Both the position numbers and the translations under genes were made by a program. A DNA stretch of 64,000 nucleotides, taken from the NCBI RefSeq assembly GCF_041027365.1, contig NZ_JBFTEH010000003.1, forward strand, positions 124,001 through 188,000. The letters are read 5' to 3'. The notes under the pieces were generated by a model. It had not been told where the DNA came from and did not search any database. It worked only from the letters and a program-made list of their open reading frames with translations. This document shows, piece after piece, positions 41,837-49,783 of the stretch; the stretch's first letter is position 1; every line of letters begins with the position of its first letter. Source of the DNA: VKMB-3413 sp041027365 (lineage in GTDB: Bacteria; Pseudomonadota; Alphaproteobacteria; Rhizobiales; Rhizobiaceae).

Positions 41837-43722
41837 CGGGACGTGACCTTGTCTGGGGTTCTGCGGCGGCCGGCAAAGGGCCGGCCGCGCCTGCGCTTGA
41901 GGGGCGCATCATCCTCGATCAGCGGCCCCGTGTCTTCCGCCTCCGGCATCTTTTCGACGGCATGCAGCGACGGGCGCGGCTTCACCAGCGGCTCGGGCGT
42001 GACCACATGCGTCGTCATCATGTCGTTGCCGGCGTAGATGCCTTCCGCCTCCTGCAGCTTCAGCCGCGCGGTGTCGCGCTGGCGCACGTCGGCGACGATG
42101 CGGGCGGCCAGCTGATCCTCGACCCCCAGCGCCTCGATCGTCGCGCCGCCGAAGGCGAGCGCCGATTCGACCGTCTCGCGGATCTCGTAGTCGACGCCGC
42201 GGGCCCGAAGCGACAGCGCGTGTGCCCGGTCGTAGGAGCGGACATAAAGGCTGACATTCGGGAATTCGGAGCGGATGAGGTCGACCACGCGGTCGGTCGT
42301 CTCGCGCTTGTTGGTGCAGACCGCGACGAGCTTGGCGCGGCGGATGCCGGCGGCCTCCAGCACGTCCTTGCGCATGCCCGAGCCGAAATAGATGCGGAAG
42401 CCGAAGCGCTCGGCGGTGCGGATCCGGTCGGCCGAGGAGTCGAGAATGGTCACGTCGATGCCGCTCGACAGCAGAACCTGCGCGACGATCTGGCCGAAGC
42501 GCGAGAAGCCGATCATCAGGACGTCGGAGCCTGCGCCGTCGAAATCCTCGTCGATCTGTTCCTCCTCGTCCGCCCGGATGAAGCGGCGGCCGAGATAGGT
42601 CGCGAGCGGCGTCAGCGCCATGGACAGGGTGACGATGGCGACGAGCAGCGAGGACGTCTCTTCCGCGAAGATCCGTTCCGCCGCCGCCGCGCTGAACAGT
42701 ACGAAGCCGAACTCGCCGGCCTGCGACAGCAGCGCGGCGACCCGCACCGCCCGCGCATGGCCCTCGCCGAAGGCGCGGCCGAGACCGTAAAGCAGCGCCG
42801 CCTTCACCACCATCAGCACCGGGGCGACGAGGAGGATCGCCAGCCAGTGCTCGCGGATGACGGCCAGGTTCAGCGACAGGCCGACGCCGATGAAGAACAG
42901 GCCGAGCAGCAGGCCGCGGAACGGCTCGATATTGGCTTCCAGCTCGTGCCGATAGGTGGATTCGGCCAGCAGCACGCCGGCGATGAAGGCGCCCATCGCC
43001 ATGGAGAAGCCGGCCGCCGCCATCAGCATCGCCGAGCCCAGCACCACGAACAGCGCCGTGCCCAGCATGACCTCGCGCGCGCCGGCGCTCGCCATCAGCC
43101 GGAACAACGGGTTGAGGAGATAGCGCCCGCCGACGACGAGCACGAGGAAGGCGCCGGCCGAGATCGCGACCTGGCGCAGTTCGATCGAGACACCGCCGGA
43201 GAACGGCGCGAGGAACGGCAGCGCGGCGAGCAGCGGGACGACCGCGAGGTCCTGGAACAGGAGCACCGAGAAGGCGGTCTGGCCATGCCGCGTGTTCGTC
43301 TCGCCGGCTTCGTCGAGGAGCTGCAGACCGAAGGCCGTGGAGGACAAAGCGAGGCCGAAGCCGATGACGATCGCGGCGCTGGCGCCGACGCCGAGTCCGT
43401 AGGCGGTGCCCGCCAGCACCGCGCCGGTCAGGATCACCTGCGCCGCGCCGACGCCGAAGATCTGGCGCCGCAGCGCCCAGAGCCGGCTGAGCTTCAGTTC
43501 GAGGCCGATGATGAACAGGAGGAAGACGACGCCGAGCTCGCCGATCGACAGCAGCTCCTCGCCCTGGCCGATCAGCCGGAACACCGGTCCGAGCAGGATG
43601 CCGGCGAAGAGATAGCCGAGCACCGTGCCGAGCCCGATCCGCTTGAACAGCGTCGCGGCGACGATGCCGCCGCCGAGAAGCAGCACCACTTCCAGGAAAA
43701 TGGCCGTCGCGCCGTGTTCCAA
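41833..43722 (-). CDS. Kef-type (CPA2) potassium/proton antiporter with TrkA-N domain
   Basis: Inner-membrane monovalent cation:proton antiporter. A TTG start at 43722 gives 'MEHGATAIFLEVVLLLGGG', matching the usual N terminus; the frame continues upstream but that part overlaps the divergent pmbA region and looks non-coding. About 12-13 membrane spans cover residues 7-385 ('FKRIGLGTVLGYLFAGILLGP', 'FLLFIIGLELKLSRLW', 'LLFQDLAVVPLLA'). The cytoplasmic Rossmann-type TrkA-N domain is at about 405-525 ('SDVLMIGFSRFGQIVAQVLL'). A basic tail ends the protein. KefB/KefC are gated by glutathione conjugates; whether this one is cannot be read from sequence. In E. coli kefF/kefG are the ancillary subunits; here a VOC gene follows instead. 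Confidence 0.9.
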   Translation of the reverse strand: MEHGATAIFLEVVLLLGGGIVAATLFKRIGLGTVLGYLFAGILLGPVFRLIGQGEELLSIGELGVVFLLFIIGLELKLSRLWALRRQIFGVGAAQVILTGAVLAGTAYGLGVGASAAIVIGFGLALSSTAFGLQLLDEAGETNTRHGQTAFSVLLFQDLAVVPLLAALPFLAPFSGGVSIELRQVAISAGAFLVLVVGGRYLLNPLFRLMASAGAREVMLGTALFVVLGSAMLMAAAGFSMAMGAFIAGVLLAESTYRHELEANIEPFRGLLLGLFFIGVGLSLNLAVIREHWLAILLVAPVLMVVKAALLYGLGRAFGEGHARAVRVAALLSQAGEFGFVLFSAAAAERIFAEETSSLLVAIVTLSMALTPLATYLGRRFIRADEEEQIDEDFDGAGSDVLMIGFSRFGQIVAQVLLSSGIDVTILDSSADRIRTAERFGFRIYFGSGMRKDVLEAAGIRRAKLVAVCTNKRETTDRVVDLIRSEFPNVSLYVRSYDRAHALSLRARGVDYEIRETVESALAFGGATIEALGVEDQLAARIVADVRQRDTARLKLQEAEGIYAGNDMMTTHVVTPEPLVKPRPSLHAVEKMPEAEDTGPLIEDDAPLKRRRGRPFAGRRRTPDKVTSR

Positions 43723-43844
43723 TTGCCTCGTCTCGATCCTATCTGAAGGCCCTGGCGGAGCCTTTGCAGCGCAGCACAAGCGGCTTGATGGGCATTGCGC
43801 CGCAAGGATAGATGGTTCCCGCACGAAAACCAGCAGGCAGGCTC

Positions 43845-45182
43845 ATGGACGAAGATACGAGACGGCTCGTCGCCGTCGCCGAACGACTGATCGATGCCGC
43901 CAAGCGCGCCGGGGCGGACGCTGCCGACGCTGCGGTGGTGCGTTCGTTCGGCCGCTCCGTGTCGGTTCGGCTCGGCAAGGTCGAGGATACCGAGAGCGCC
44001 GAGAGCGAGGATCTGGCGCTGCGCGTCTTCGTCGGACAGCGCGTTTCCACCGTCTCGGCCAATATCGACGCCGACGTCGGCCGCCTCGCCGAACGCGCCG
44101 TCGCCATGGCCAGGGTCTCGCCGGAGGACGCCTATGCCGGCCTCGCGGATGCGGACCGGCTGGCGGAGGGCGACATCGATCTCGACCTCTACGATCCGAC
44201 GAGCCTCTCCAGCGAGGAAATGGTCGAGCAGGCCCTGGCGCTGGAAGACGCCGCGCGCGCCGTGTCCGGCGTGACCAATTCCGGCGGCGCGTCGGTCTCG
44301 GCCGGCGCTTCCGGCCTCGTGCTCGCGACCTCGTCCGGCTTCTCCGGCCACCGCATGCGCTCGGGCTTCTCGCGCTCGGTCAGCGTCATCGCCGGCGAAG
44401 GCGTGAAGATGGAGCGCGACTACGACTTCGACTCGCGCATCCACTACGGCGATCTCGAAGCGCCGGAGACGATCGGCCGGCGCGCCGGCGAGCGCACGGT
44501 GCGCCGTCTCGATCCGAAGCTGCCAAAGACCGGCAGCTATCCCATCGTCTTCGATCCGCGCATCGCCCGCGGCCTGATCGGCAGCCTCGTCGGCGCGATC
44601 AACGGCGCGGCGATCGCCCGCGGCACCAGCTTCCTCAAGGACCGGATGGGGGAGCAGGTGCTGCCGACGTCGATGACGCTGATCGACGATCCGTTGCTGC
44701 CGCGCCGCGCCGGCTCGCGCGCCTTCGACGGCGAGGGCGTGCGTGGCGAGCGGATGGCGCTGGTCGAGGACGGCATCCTGAAGAGCTGGGTGCTCGACAC
44801 GGCCACCGCCCGCGAACTGGGCCTTTCGACCAACGGCCGCGCCTCGCGCTCGTCGGGCGGCGTTTCGCCATCCTCCTCGAACGTCATCCTGTCGGCCGGG
44901 AGCCAGTCGCCGGAGGACCTGATCCGCGAGACCGGCAACGGCATCTATGTCCACGAGCTGATCGGCCAGGGCGTCAACATGGTCACCGGCGACTATTCGC
45001 GCGGCGCGACCGGATTCCTGATCGAGAACGGCGAGCTGACGACGCCGGTCTCCGAGCTGACGATCGCCGGCAATGTCCGCGACATGCTCCTGTCGCTGAC
45101 CGCCGCGAACGATCTCGACGAGCGCTTCTCGATCGTCGCGCCGACGCTCAGGATCGAGAAGATGACGGTGGCGGGCCGCTGA
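43845..45182 (+). CDS. pmbA: TldD/PmbA family protein (TldE/PmbA subunit)
   Basis: Partner subunit of the TldD-TldE protease complex, known for maturing microcin B17 and degrading CcdA. 445 residues from 'MDEDTRRLVAVAERLI'. The family pattern is clear: 'GRSVSVRLGKVEDTESAESEDLALRVFVGQRVSTVS' in pieces, 'DPRIARGLIGSLVGAINGAAIARGTSF', and 'GIYVHELIGQGVNMVTGDYSRGATGFLIENGEL'. No HExxH is present, so this is the non-metal PmbA/TldE type. First gene of the block pmbA-cysQ-DUF4170-acyltransferase-waaA-lpxK, a typical Rhizobiales order. Confidence 0.94.
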   Translation: MDEDTRRLVAVAERLIDAAKRAGADAADAAVVRSFGRSVSVRLGKVEDTESAESEDLALRVFVGQRVSTVSANIDADVGRLAERAVAMARVSPEDAYAGLADADRLAEGDIDLDLYDPTSLSSEEMVEQALALEDAARAVSGVTNSGGASVSAGASGLVLATSSGFSGHRMRSGFSRSVSVIAGEGVKMERDYDFDSRIHYGDLEAPETIGRRAGERTVRRLDPKLPKTGSYPIVFDPRIARGLIGSLVGAINGAAIARGTSFLKDRMGEQVLPTSMTLIDDPLLPRRAGSRAFDGEGVRGERMALVEDGILKSWVLDTATARELGLSTNGRASRSSGGVSPSSSNVILSAGSQSPEDLIRETGNGIYVHELIGQGVNMVTGDYSRGATGFLIENGELTTPVSELTIAGNVRDMLLSLTAANDLDERFSIVAPTLRIEKMTVAGR

Positions 45183-45183
45183 G

Positions 45184-45972
45184 TTGACGGAGCATGCCGA
45201 CGACCTTCGCTTGATCCGGCAGGCCGCCGAGGAGGCCGGCGCCATCGCCATGGGCTTCTTCCGCCGCGATCCGCAGGTCTGGTACAAGGAGGGCGACTCG
45301 CCGGTTTCGGAGGCCGACTATGCCGTCGACCGCTTCCTGAAGGACGCGCTGATCGGCGCCCGGCCGGATTACGGCTGGGTTTCGGAGGAGACTGAGCGGC
45401 CGGAGCGGGACGACACCGCGGGCCGCTTCTTCGTGGTCGATCCGATCGACGGCACGAGGGCCTATCTGCGCGGCGAGGACACCTGGTGCGTCTCGATCGC
45501 CGTCGTCGAAGCCGGCCGTCCGGTCGCAGGCGTCCTCGTCGCCCCGGCGCTCGGCGACCGCTTCGAGGCGACGGCCGGCGGAGAGCCGACCCGCAACGGC
45601 GCCGTCTGCCGGGTGACGCAGCCCGGCGAGACGGCGACGATGTCGGTCGCGGTGCCCGGCAGTCTGCGCAAGAAGCTCGGCAGCGAGCCTGCGGGGGCGA
45701 TCCGGCCGGAACATCCGATCCCGTCGCTCGCCTATCGCCTGGCGCTGGTCGCCTGCGGCGATCTCGACGCGACGCTGATCCGCTCGCGCGCCAACGACTG
45801 GGACATCGCTGCGGCGGACCTTCTGATCGAGCGGGCCGGCGGCCTGCTCTGCGACCGCGGCGGCAACGCCACCCTTTACAGACGCGAAGGCAGGCGGCAT
45901 GGCCTGCTGATGGCCGGCTCGCACGACGCCACCCGGCGGCTGCGCAGACTGGTCGAGACGATTCCCGACTGA
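45184..45972 (+). CDS. cysQ: 3'(2'),5'-bisphosphate nucleotidase / inositol monophosphatase family
   Basis: Predicted to dephosphorylate 3'-phosphoadenosine 5'-phosphate to AMP, recycling a by-product of sulfate assimilation. Metal-binding motifs are 'WVSEETERP' (Glu-Glu), 'VVDPIDGTRAYLRG' (DPIDGT) and 'WDIAAADLLIERAGG'. A TTG start lies one base after the pmbA stop, giving 262 residues, the normal size. It could act on inositol phosphate instead, as both activities occur in the superfamily; 'RGEDTWCVSIAVVE' resembles CysQ more. Confidence 0.9.
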   Translation: MTEHADDLRLIRQAAEEAGAIAMGFFRRDPQVWYKEGDSPVSEADYAVDRFLKDALIGARPDYGWVSEETERPERDDTAGRFFVVDPIDGTRAYLRGEDTWCVSIAVVEAGRPVAGVLVAPALGDRFEATAGGEPTRNGAVCRVTQPGETATMSVAVPGSLRKKLGSEPAGAIRPEHPIPSLAYRLALVACGDLDATLIRSRANDWDIAAADLLIERAGGLLCDRGGNATLYRREGRRHGLLMAGSHDATRRLRRLVETIPD

Positions 45973-46011
45973 CGCCCTGCCTCGTCCAGGCGCGAAAAAA
46001 GGAGCCCATCC

Positions 46012-46245
46012 GTGCAGGAACAACAGCCCAAGCAGCTTCTCCACCTCGTCTTCGGCGGCGAGCTGAAGGAGCTCGGCAAGACCGAGTTCAAGGACCTCGA
46101 CAGCCTTGATATCGTCGGAATTTACCCCGACTACGCGTCGGCCCTGGCGGCATGGCGCGGCAAGGCGCAGCAGACCGTGGACAACGCGCATATGCGCTAC
46201 TTCATCGTCCACATGCACCGTCTGCTGGATCCGCAGGCGTCCTGA
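46012..46245 (+). CDS. DUF4170 protein
   Basis: A 77-residue alphaproteobacterial protein, 'LLHLVFGGELKELGKTEFKDL' to 'HMRYFIVHMHRLLDP'. The GTG start is supported by AAGGAG 8 nt upstream. It sits between cysQ and the LPS genes as in other Rhizobiales. The function is unknown; the Tyr/His-rich C-terminal half is the most conserved part in homologues I know of. Confidence 0.9.
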   Translation: MQEQQPKQLLHLVFGGELKELGKTEFKDLDSLDIVGIYPDYASALAAWRGKAQQTVDNAHMRYFIVHMHRLLDPQAS

Positions 46246-46266
46246 GGAAAGGCCGCGACGATCACG

Positions 46267-47088
46267 GTGGACCGAGAGATGGCGGATGATTCGCATGCGG
46301 GCGGCCCGGGCGAGGCTGCGGCGTTCGCCGGCGCTCCGGCGCGCCCCCGGCGCAAGCGGCGGCGGCTCCTGCGCGAGTTCAGCCGGTCGGCTCCGGCAGT
46401 GTCGATCTTCGGCGCCTCGCTCTACCATCTCCTGCATTTCGTCCACCGCACCCAGACGCCCGTCCCCGGCTCGGCGGACTATGTCGCGCGGCTGACGGTG
46501 GAGCATCCGGCGATCGTCGGCCTCTGGCACGGCCAGCACCTCCTTGCCCCCTTCTTCCGGCCGCGCTCGCTGCCTTACGTGGCGCTCCTGTCGCGCAGCG
46601 GCGACGCCGCGGTGAACGCCGCCGTGGTCGAGCGCTTCGGCATCGCGACGGTGCGCGGCTCGGGCGGACGGGCGGACGTCGTCGGCCGTCGGCTGCGCGA
46701 GAAGGGCGGCGCGCGGGCGCTCGTCGCCCTGCGCCGGGCGCTGGCCGCCGGGACCGGTGTCTGCATGATCGCCGATGTGCCGAAGGGGACGCCGCGCGAG
46801 GCCGGCCTCGGCATCGTCACCCTCGCCAAGATCTCCGGCCGGCCGATCGTGCCCTCCGCCGCCGTGACCAGCCGCCATCACGTGGTGGAGCGGTCCTGGG
46901 ACAAGACCCGCGTGCCGCTGCCCTTCGGCCGCATCGCAGTCGTGATGGGGCCGTCGATCACCGTGCCCGCCGATGCCGACGACGCGCTTCTGGAGGAGAA
47001 GCGCCGCGAGGTCACCCGTGCCATCGAGGCGGCGAACGTCGAAGCCGAGCGCCTCGTCCGGCGCAGCACTGCCGAGGAGCCGGCGTGA
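46267..47088 (+). CDS. Lysophospholipid acyltransferase family protein (DUF374)
   Basis: Member of the LPLAT superfamily, DUF374 branch, found beside waaA in many Alphaproteobacteria. 'VEHPAIVGLWHGQHLLAPFF' contains the conserved Trp-His block in place of HxxxxD, 'VALLSRSGDAAVNAAVVERFGIATVRGSGG' and 'DVPKGTPREAGLGIVTLAKISGRPIVPSA' (in pieces) follow. 273 residues with a basic N terminus and one hydrophobic segment. Location among Kdo and lipid A genes suggests a role in LPS assembly. GTG start at 46267; an ATG four codons later is possible. It overlaps waaA by 4 nt. Confidence 0.87.
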   Translation: MDREMADDSHAGGPGEAAAFAGAPARPRRKRRRLLREFSRSAPAVSIFGASLYHLLHFVHRTQTPVPGSADYVARLTVEHPAIVGLWHGQHLLAPFFRPRSLPYVALLSRSGDAAVNAAVVERFGIATVRGSGGRADVVGRRLREKGGARALVALRRALAAGTGVCMIADVPKGTPREAGLGIVTLAKISGRPIVPSAAVTSRHHVVERSWDKTRVPLPFGRIAVVMGPSITVPADADDALLEEKRREVTRAIEAANVEAERLVRRSTAEEPA

Positions 47089-48416
47089 GCGACGCCATGA
47101 CCCGCCTCGCGCTCGCCGCCTACGGACTTGCGGGCGTGCTCGCCTATCCGATGATCGGCCCCTATGTCGGCTACCGCGTCTCCCGCGGCAAGGAAGACCG
47201 CCGCCGCCGGCGCGAGCGCTACGGCTATGCCGGCATGGCGCGGCCGCAGGACGGGCCGCTGGTCTGGCTGCACGCGGCGAGCGTCGGCGAGAGTGCGGCC
47301 GTGGCGCCACTCGCCCGCCGCATCGCCGCCGACGGTGTCACCGTGCTGATGACCACCGGCACCACGACCTCCGCCGACCTCGTCGCCGAGCGACTGTCGG
47401 ACAGCGTCATCCATCAATATGTCCCGCTCGACCTGAAGCCCTGCATCGCGCGCTTCCTGAACCATTGGCGGCCGGACGTCGCGATCGTCGCGGAGAGCGA
47501 GATCTGGCCGATGACCATGGTGGAGCTGCGCCGGCGGCGGATCCCGCAGGTGCTGGTCAATGCCCGCCTGTCCGACCGCTCGTTCCAGCGCTGGAAGAAC
47601 GCCCCGCGGCTCGCCGAGACGCTGTTCGAGGGCCTCGCCCATGTCGTCGCCCAGTCGGAGATCGACGCCGAGCGTTTTCACCTGCTCGGCGCGCATGCCG
47701 TGTCGGTCGCCGGCAATCTGAAGGCGGATGCCGGGCCGCTGCCCGCCGATGCGGCGGCGCTGACGGAACTGGCCGACGCGCTGGGCGACCGGCCGCGCTG
47801 GGCCGCGCTCTCGACCCATGCCGGCGAGGAAGCGATCGTCGGCGCAGCGCACCGGGCGCTGTCGCCGCATCATCCCGGGCTCTGCACGATCGTGGTGCCG
47901 CGCCATCCGACCCGGGCGGACGAGATCGAGAAGACGCTGTTCGGCATGGGCCTGAAGGTCGCGCGGCGCAGCCGCGGCGAGGTGCCGGAGCCGGGGACCG
48001 ACATCTTCCTTGGCGACACGATGGGCGAGATGGGTCTTTATCTGCGCCTCACCGAGATCGCCTTTCTCGGCAAGTCGATCGCGGCGGAGGGCGGCCAGAA
48101 CCCGCTGGAGGCGGCGATGCTGGCGACGGTGATCCTGTCCGGGCGCTACGTCCAGAACTTCCGCGACGCGTATCAGCGTCTGCTGAGGAACGGCGGTGCG
48201 CGCTTGGTGCGCGATGGCGACGGCCTGACGGCGGCGGTGGACCAGCTTCTGCAGGAGCCGGCGACGCGGCTGAAGATGGCCCGCGCGGCCTCCGGGACGG
48301 TGGAGGAGATGCGCGGCGCGCTGGAGCGGAGCCTGCAGGCGCTCCATCCCTTCCTGCATCCCCTGAAGCTCTCGGTGAATCTCGAGAAGCAGGGCCGGGG
48401 CGCGCTCGTTCGATGA
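47085..48416 (+). CDS. waaA: 3-deoxy-D-manno-octulosonic acid transferase
   Basis: GT-B glycosyltransferase (also kdtA) that adds Kdo to lipid IVA on the cytoplasmic face of the inner membrane. An N-terminal anchor ('LALAAYGLAGVLAYPMI') is followed by 'LVWLHAASVGESAAVAPL', containing the catalytic Glu, 'TTGTTTSADLV', 'AESEIWPMTMVELRRRRIP' and 'NARLSDRSFQRW'. The C-terminal sugar-nucleotide half has 'DTMGEMGLYLRLTEIAFLGKS' and 'GGQNPLEAAML'. Length 443. GTG start overlaps the upstream gene by 4 nt, and the stop overlaps the lpxK start (ATGA). Confidence 0.96.
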   Translation: MSDAMTRLALAAYGLAGVLAYPMIGPYVGYRVSRGKEDRRRRRERYGYAGMARPQDGPLVWLHAASVGESAAVAPLARRIAADGVTVLMTTGTTTSADLVAERLSDSVIHQYVPLDLKPCIARFLNHWRPDVAIVAESEIWPMTMVELRRRRIPQVLVNARLSDRSFQRWKNAPRLAETLFEGLAHVVAQSEIDAERFHLLGAHAVSVAGNLKADAGPLPADAAALTELADALGDRPRWAALSTHAGEEAIVGAAHRALSPHHPGLCTIVVPRHPTRADEIEKTLFGMGLKVARRSRGEVPEPGTDIFLGDTMGEMGLYLRLTEIAFLGKSIAAEGGQNPLEAAMLATVILSGRYVQNFRDAYQRLLRNGGARLVRDGDGLTAAVDQLLQEPATRLKMARAASGTVEEMRGALERSLQALHPFLHPLKLSVNLEKQGRGALVR

Positions 48417-49444
48417 TGGACCGCGAGACGCCGCCCTTCTGGTGGGACGAGCGCTCGCTGTCGCGGCGCCTGCTCGCACCGGCGGCCTTCGTCTACGGCC
48501 GCGTCGCGCGGCGAAATCTCGAGCGCGGCCGGCGCGCCGATGTCGGCGTTCCCGTCGTCTGCGTCGGCAACTTCACCGTCGGCGGCGGCGGCAAGACGCC
48601 GACGGCGCTGGCGCTCGGGCGCGCGGCGGTGCGGATGGGCCTGACGCCCGGTTTCGTCTCGCGCGGCCATGGCCGCTCGCGCTCCGACGCGATGCTCATC
48701 GACCCGGACCACCACGGCGTCTCGGCCGTCGGCGACGAGCCGCTGCTGCTCGCTGCGGTCGCGCCGACCGCCGTCGCCACCGACCGGCGGCAGGCGGCCG
48801 AACTGTTGAAGCGCGAGCGGGGCTGCGACCTCGTCATCATGGACGACGGCTTCCAGTCGATGCGCCTCAGGATCGACTATGCGCTGATCGCGCTCGATGC
48901 CCGGCGCGGCCTCGGCAACGGCGCCGTCATCCCGGCGGGGCCGGTGCGCGCACCGCTGATCGACCAGATCCGCCATGCCGACGCGCTGCTGGTGATCGGC
49001 GAGGGGTCGGGCGGCGACGCGGCGATCCGGCAGACGGCGCGGGCGAACAAGCCGATCTTCGAGGCGCGGCTCGAGCCGCTGGAGCCGCAGCGCTTCGCCG
49101 GCATGCGCGTGCTCGCCTTCGCGGGGATCGCCGATCCGGAGAAGTTCTACGCCTCGCTGCGCAGCGTCGGCGCCGAAGTGGCCGAGACGCAGGACTTTCC
49201 CGACCATCACATGTTCACCCGCGACGACATGGATGGCCTGTCCGCGAACGCCTGGCGGTCGGGCCTGCAGCTCGTCACCACGCGCAAGGATGCGGTGCGG
49301 CTCGCGACCGGCGGAGAAGCCGCCCGGCTTTTCCTGAAGGAGTGCGACATCCTCGACGTCGAACTCGTCTTCATGCCGCAGAGCATCGGCGAACGGGTGA
49401 TCCGCGAGGCGCTTGCCGCCTTTCGGCGGCGCAAGCTCGGCTGA
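48413..49444 (+). CDS. lpxK: Tetraacyldisaccharide 4'-kinase
   Basis: Phosphorylates the 4' position of tetraacyldisaccharide 1-phosphate in lipid A synthesis. The P-loop is 'GNFTVGGGGKTPTALALG', preceded by the N-terminal membrane-contacting helix 'SRRLLAPAAFVYG'. 'SRGHGRSRSDAMLID', 'VGDEPLLLA', and Walker B 'VIMDDGFQSMRLR' (the conserved DDGFQ) follow; 'FPDHHMFTRDDMDGL' is near the C terminus. Length 343. The ATG at 48413 overlaps the waaA stop; a second ATG follows directly. Confidence 0.96.
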   Translation: MMDRETPPFWWDERSLSRRLLAPAAFVYGRVARRNLERGRRADVGVPVVCVGNFTVGGGGKTPTALALGRAAVRMGLTPGFVSRGHGRSRSDAMLIDPDHHGVSAVGDEPLLLAAVAPTAVATDRRQAAELLKRERGCDLVIMDDGFQSMRLRIDYALIALDARRGLGNGAVIPAGPVRAPLIDQIRHADALLVIGEGSGGDAAIRQTARANKPIFEARLEPLEPQRFAGMRVLAFAGIADPEKFYASLRSVGAEVAETQDFPDHHMFTRDDMDGLSANAWRSGLQLVTTRKDAVRLATGGEAARLFLKECDILDVELVFMPQSIGERVIREALAAFRRRKLG

Positions 49445-49446
49445 CG

Positions 49447-49665
49447 TCAGCGCGCCCGGGAGTTGCGGCTCTCGATCTCGCGGCGGAAGGATGCCGCGGC
49501 GTCGACATAGGCTTCCTGGCGCTCGACGCTCCAGTATTTCAGAAGGTCCAGCGGGATCGCCTCGCCGGTGACGGCGCAGCGCACATAGGCGCCGGGACGC
49601 ACGATCTGGAAGTCGGGAGTGGCATAGCGAAGCTTGGCTTCGCCGGTGTTGTCGATGCGGTTCAT
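49447..49665 (-). CDS. DUF2093 protein
   Basis: A 72-residue alphaproteobacterial protein: 'EAKLRYATPDFQIVRPGAYVRCAVTG' and 'IPLDLLKYWSVERQEAYVDA' are the family core. Lies convergent with lpxK and 118 bp downstream of mutL on the same strand, an arrangement repeated in related genomes. No function is known. Confidence 0.9.
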   Translation of the reverse strand: MNRIDNTGEAKLRYATPDFQIVRPGAYVRCAVTGEAIPLDLLKYWSVERQEAYVDAAASFRREIESRNSRAR

Positions 49666-49783
49666 GAAGCTTCTCGACTGGCCGCGGCAGCCACGGCAAG
49701 GCGCGGCTGCAGGCGGAAGGACGTCGCCGGGAGGTATGGCGTTTTTCCGCGAAAATCAAATTCCCGGCAAAGCGCTCCGGCGT

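Noticed and set aside
46973..48412. Extension of the lpxK frame upstream through waaA
   Set aside because: The frame is open, but waaA occupies this stretch in another frame with full family motifs; lpxK homology starts at 48413.
49749..49770. TTTTT...AAAA pattern between DUF2093 and mutL as a terminator
   Set aside because: The stem is only four to five A-T pairs around CGCG and would not be stable.
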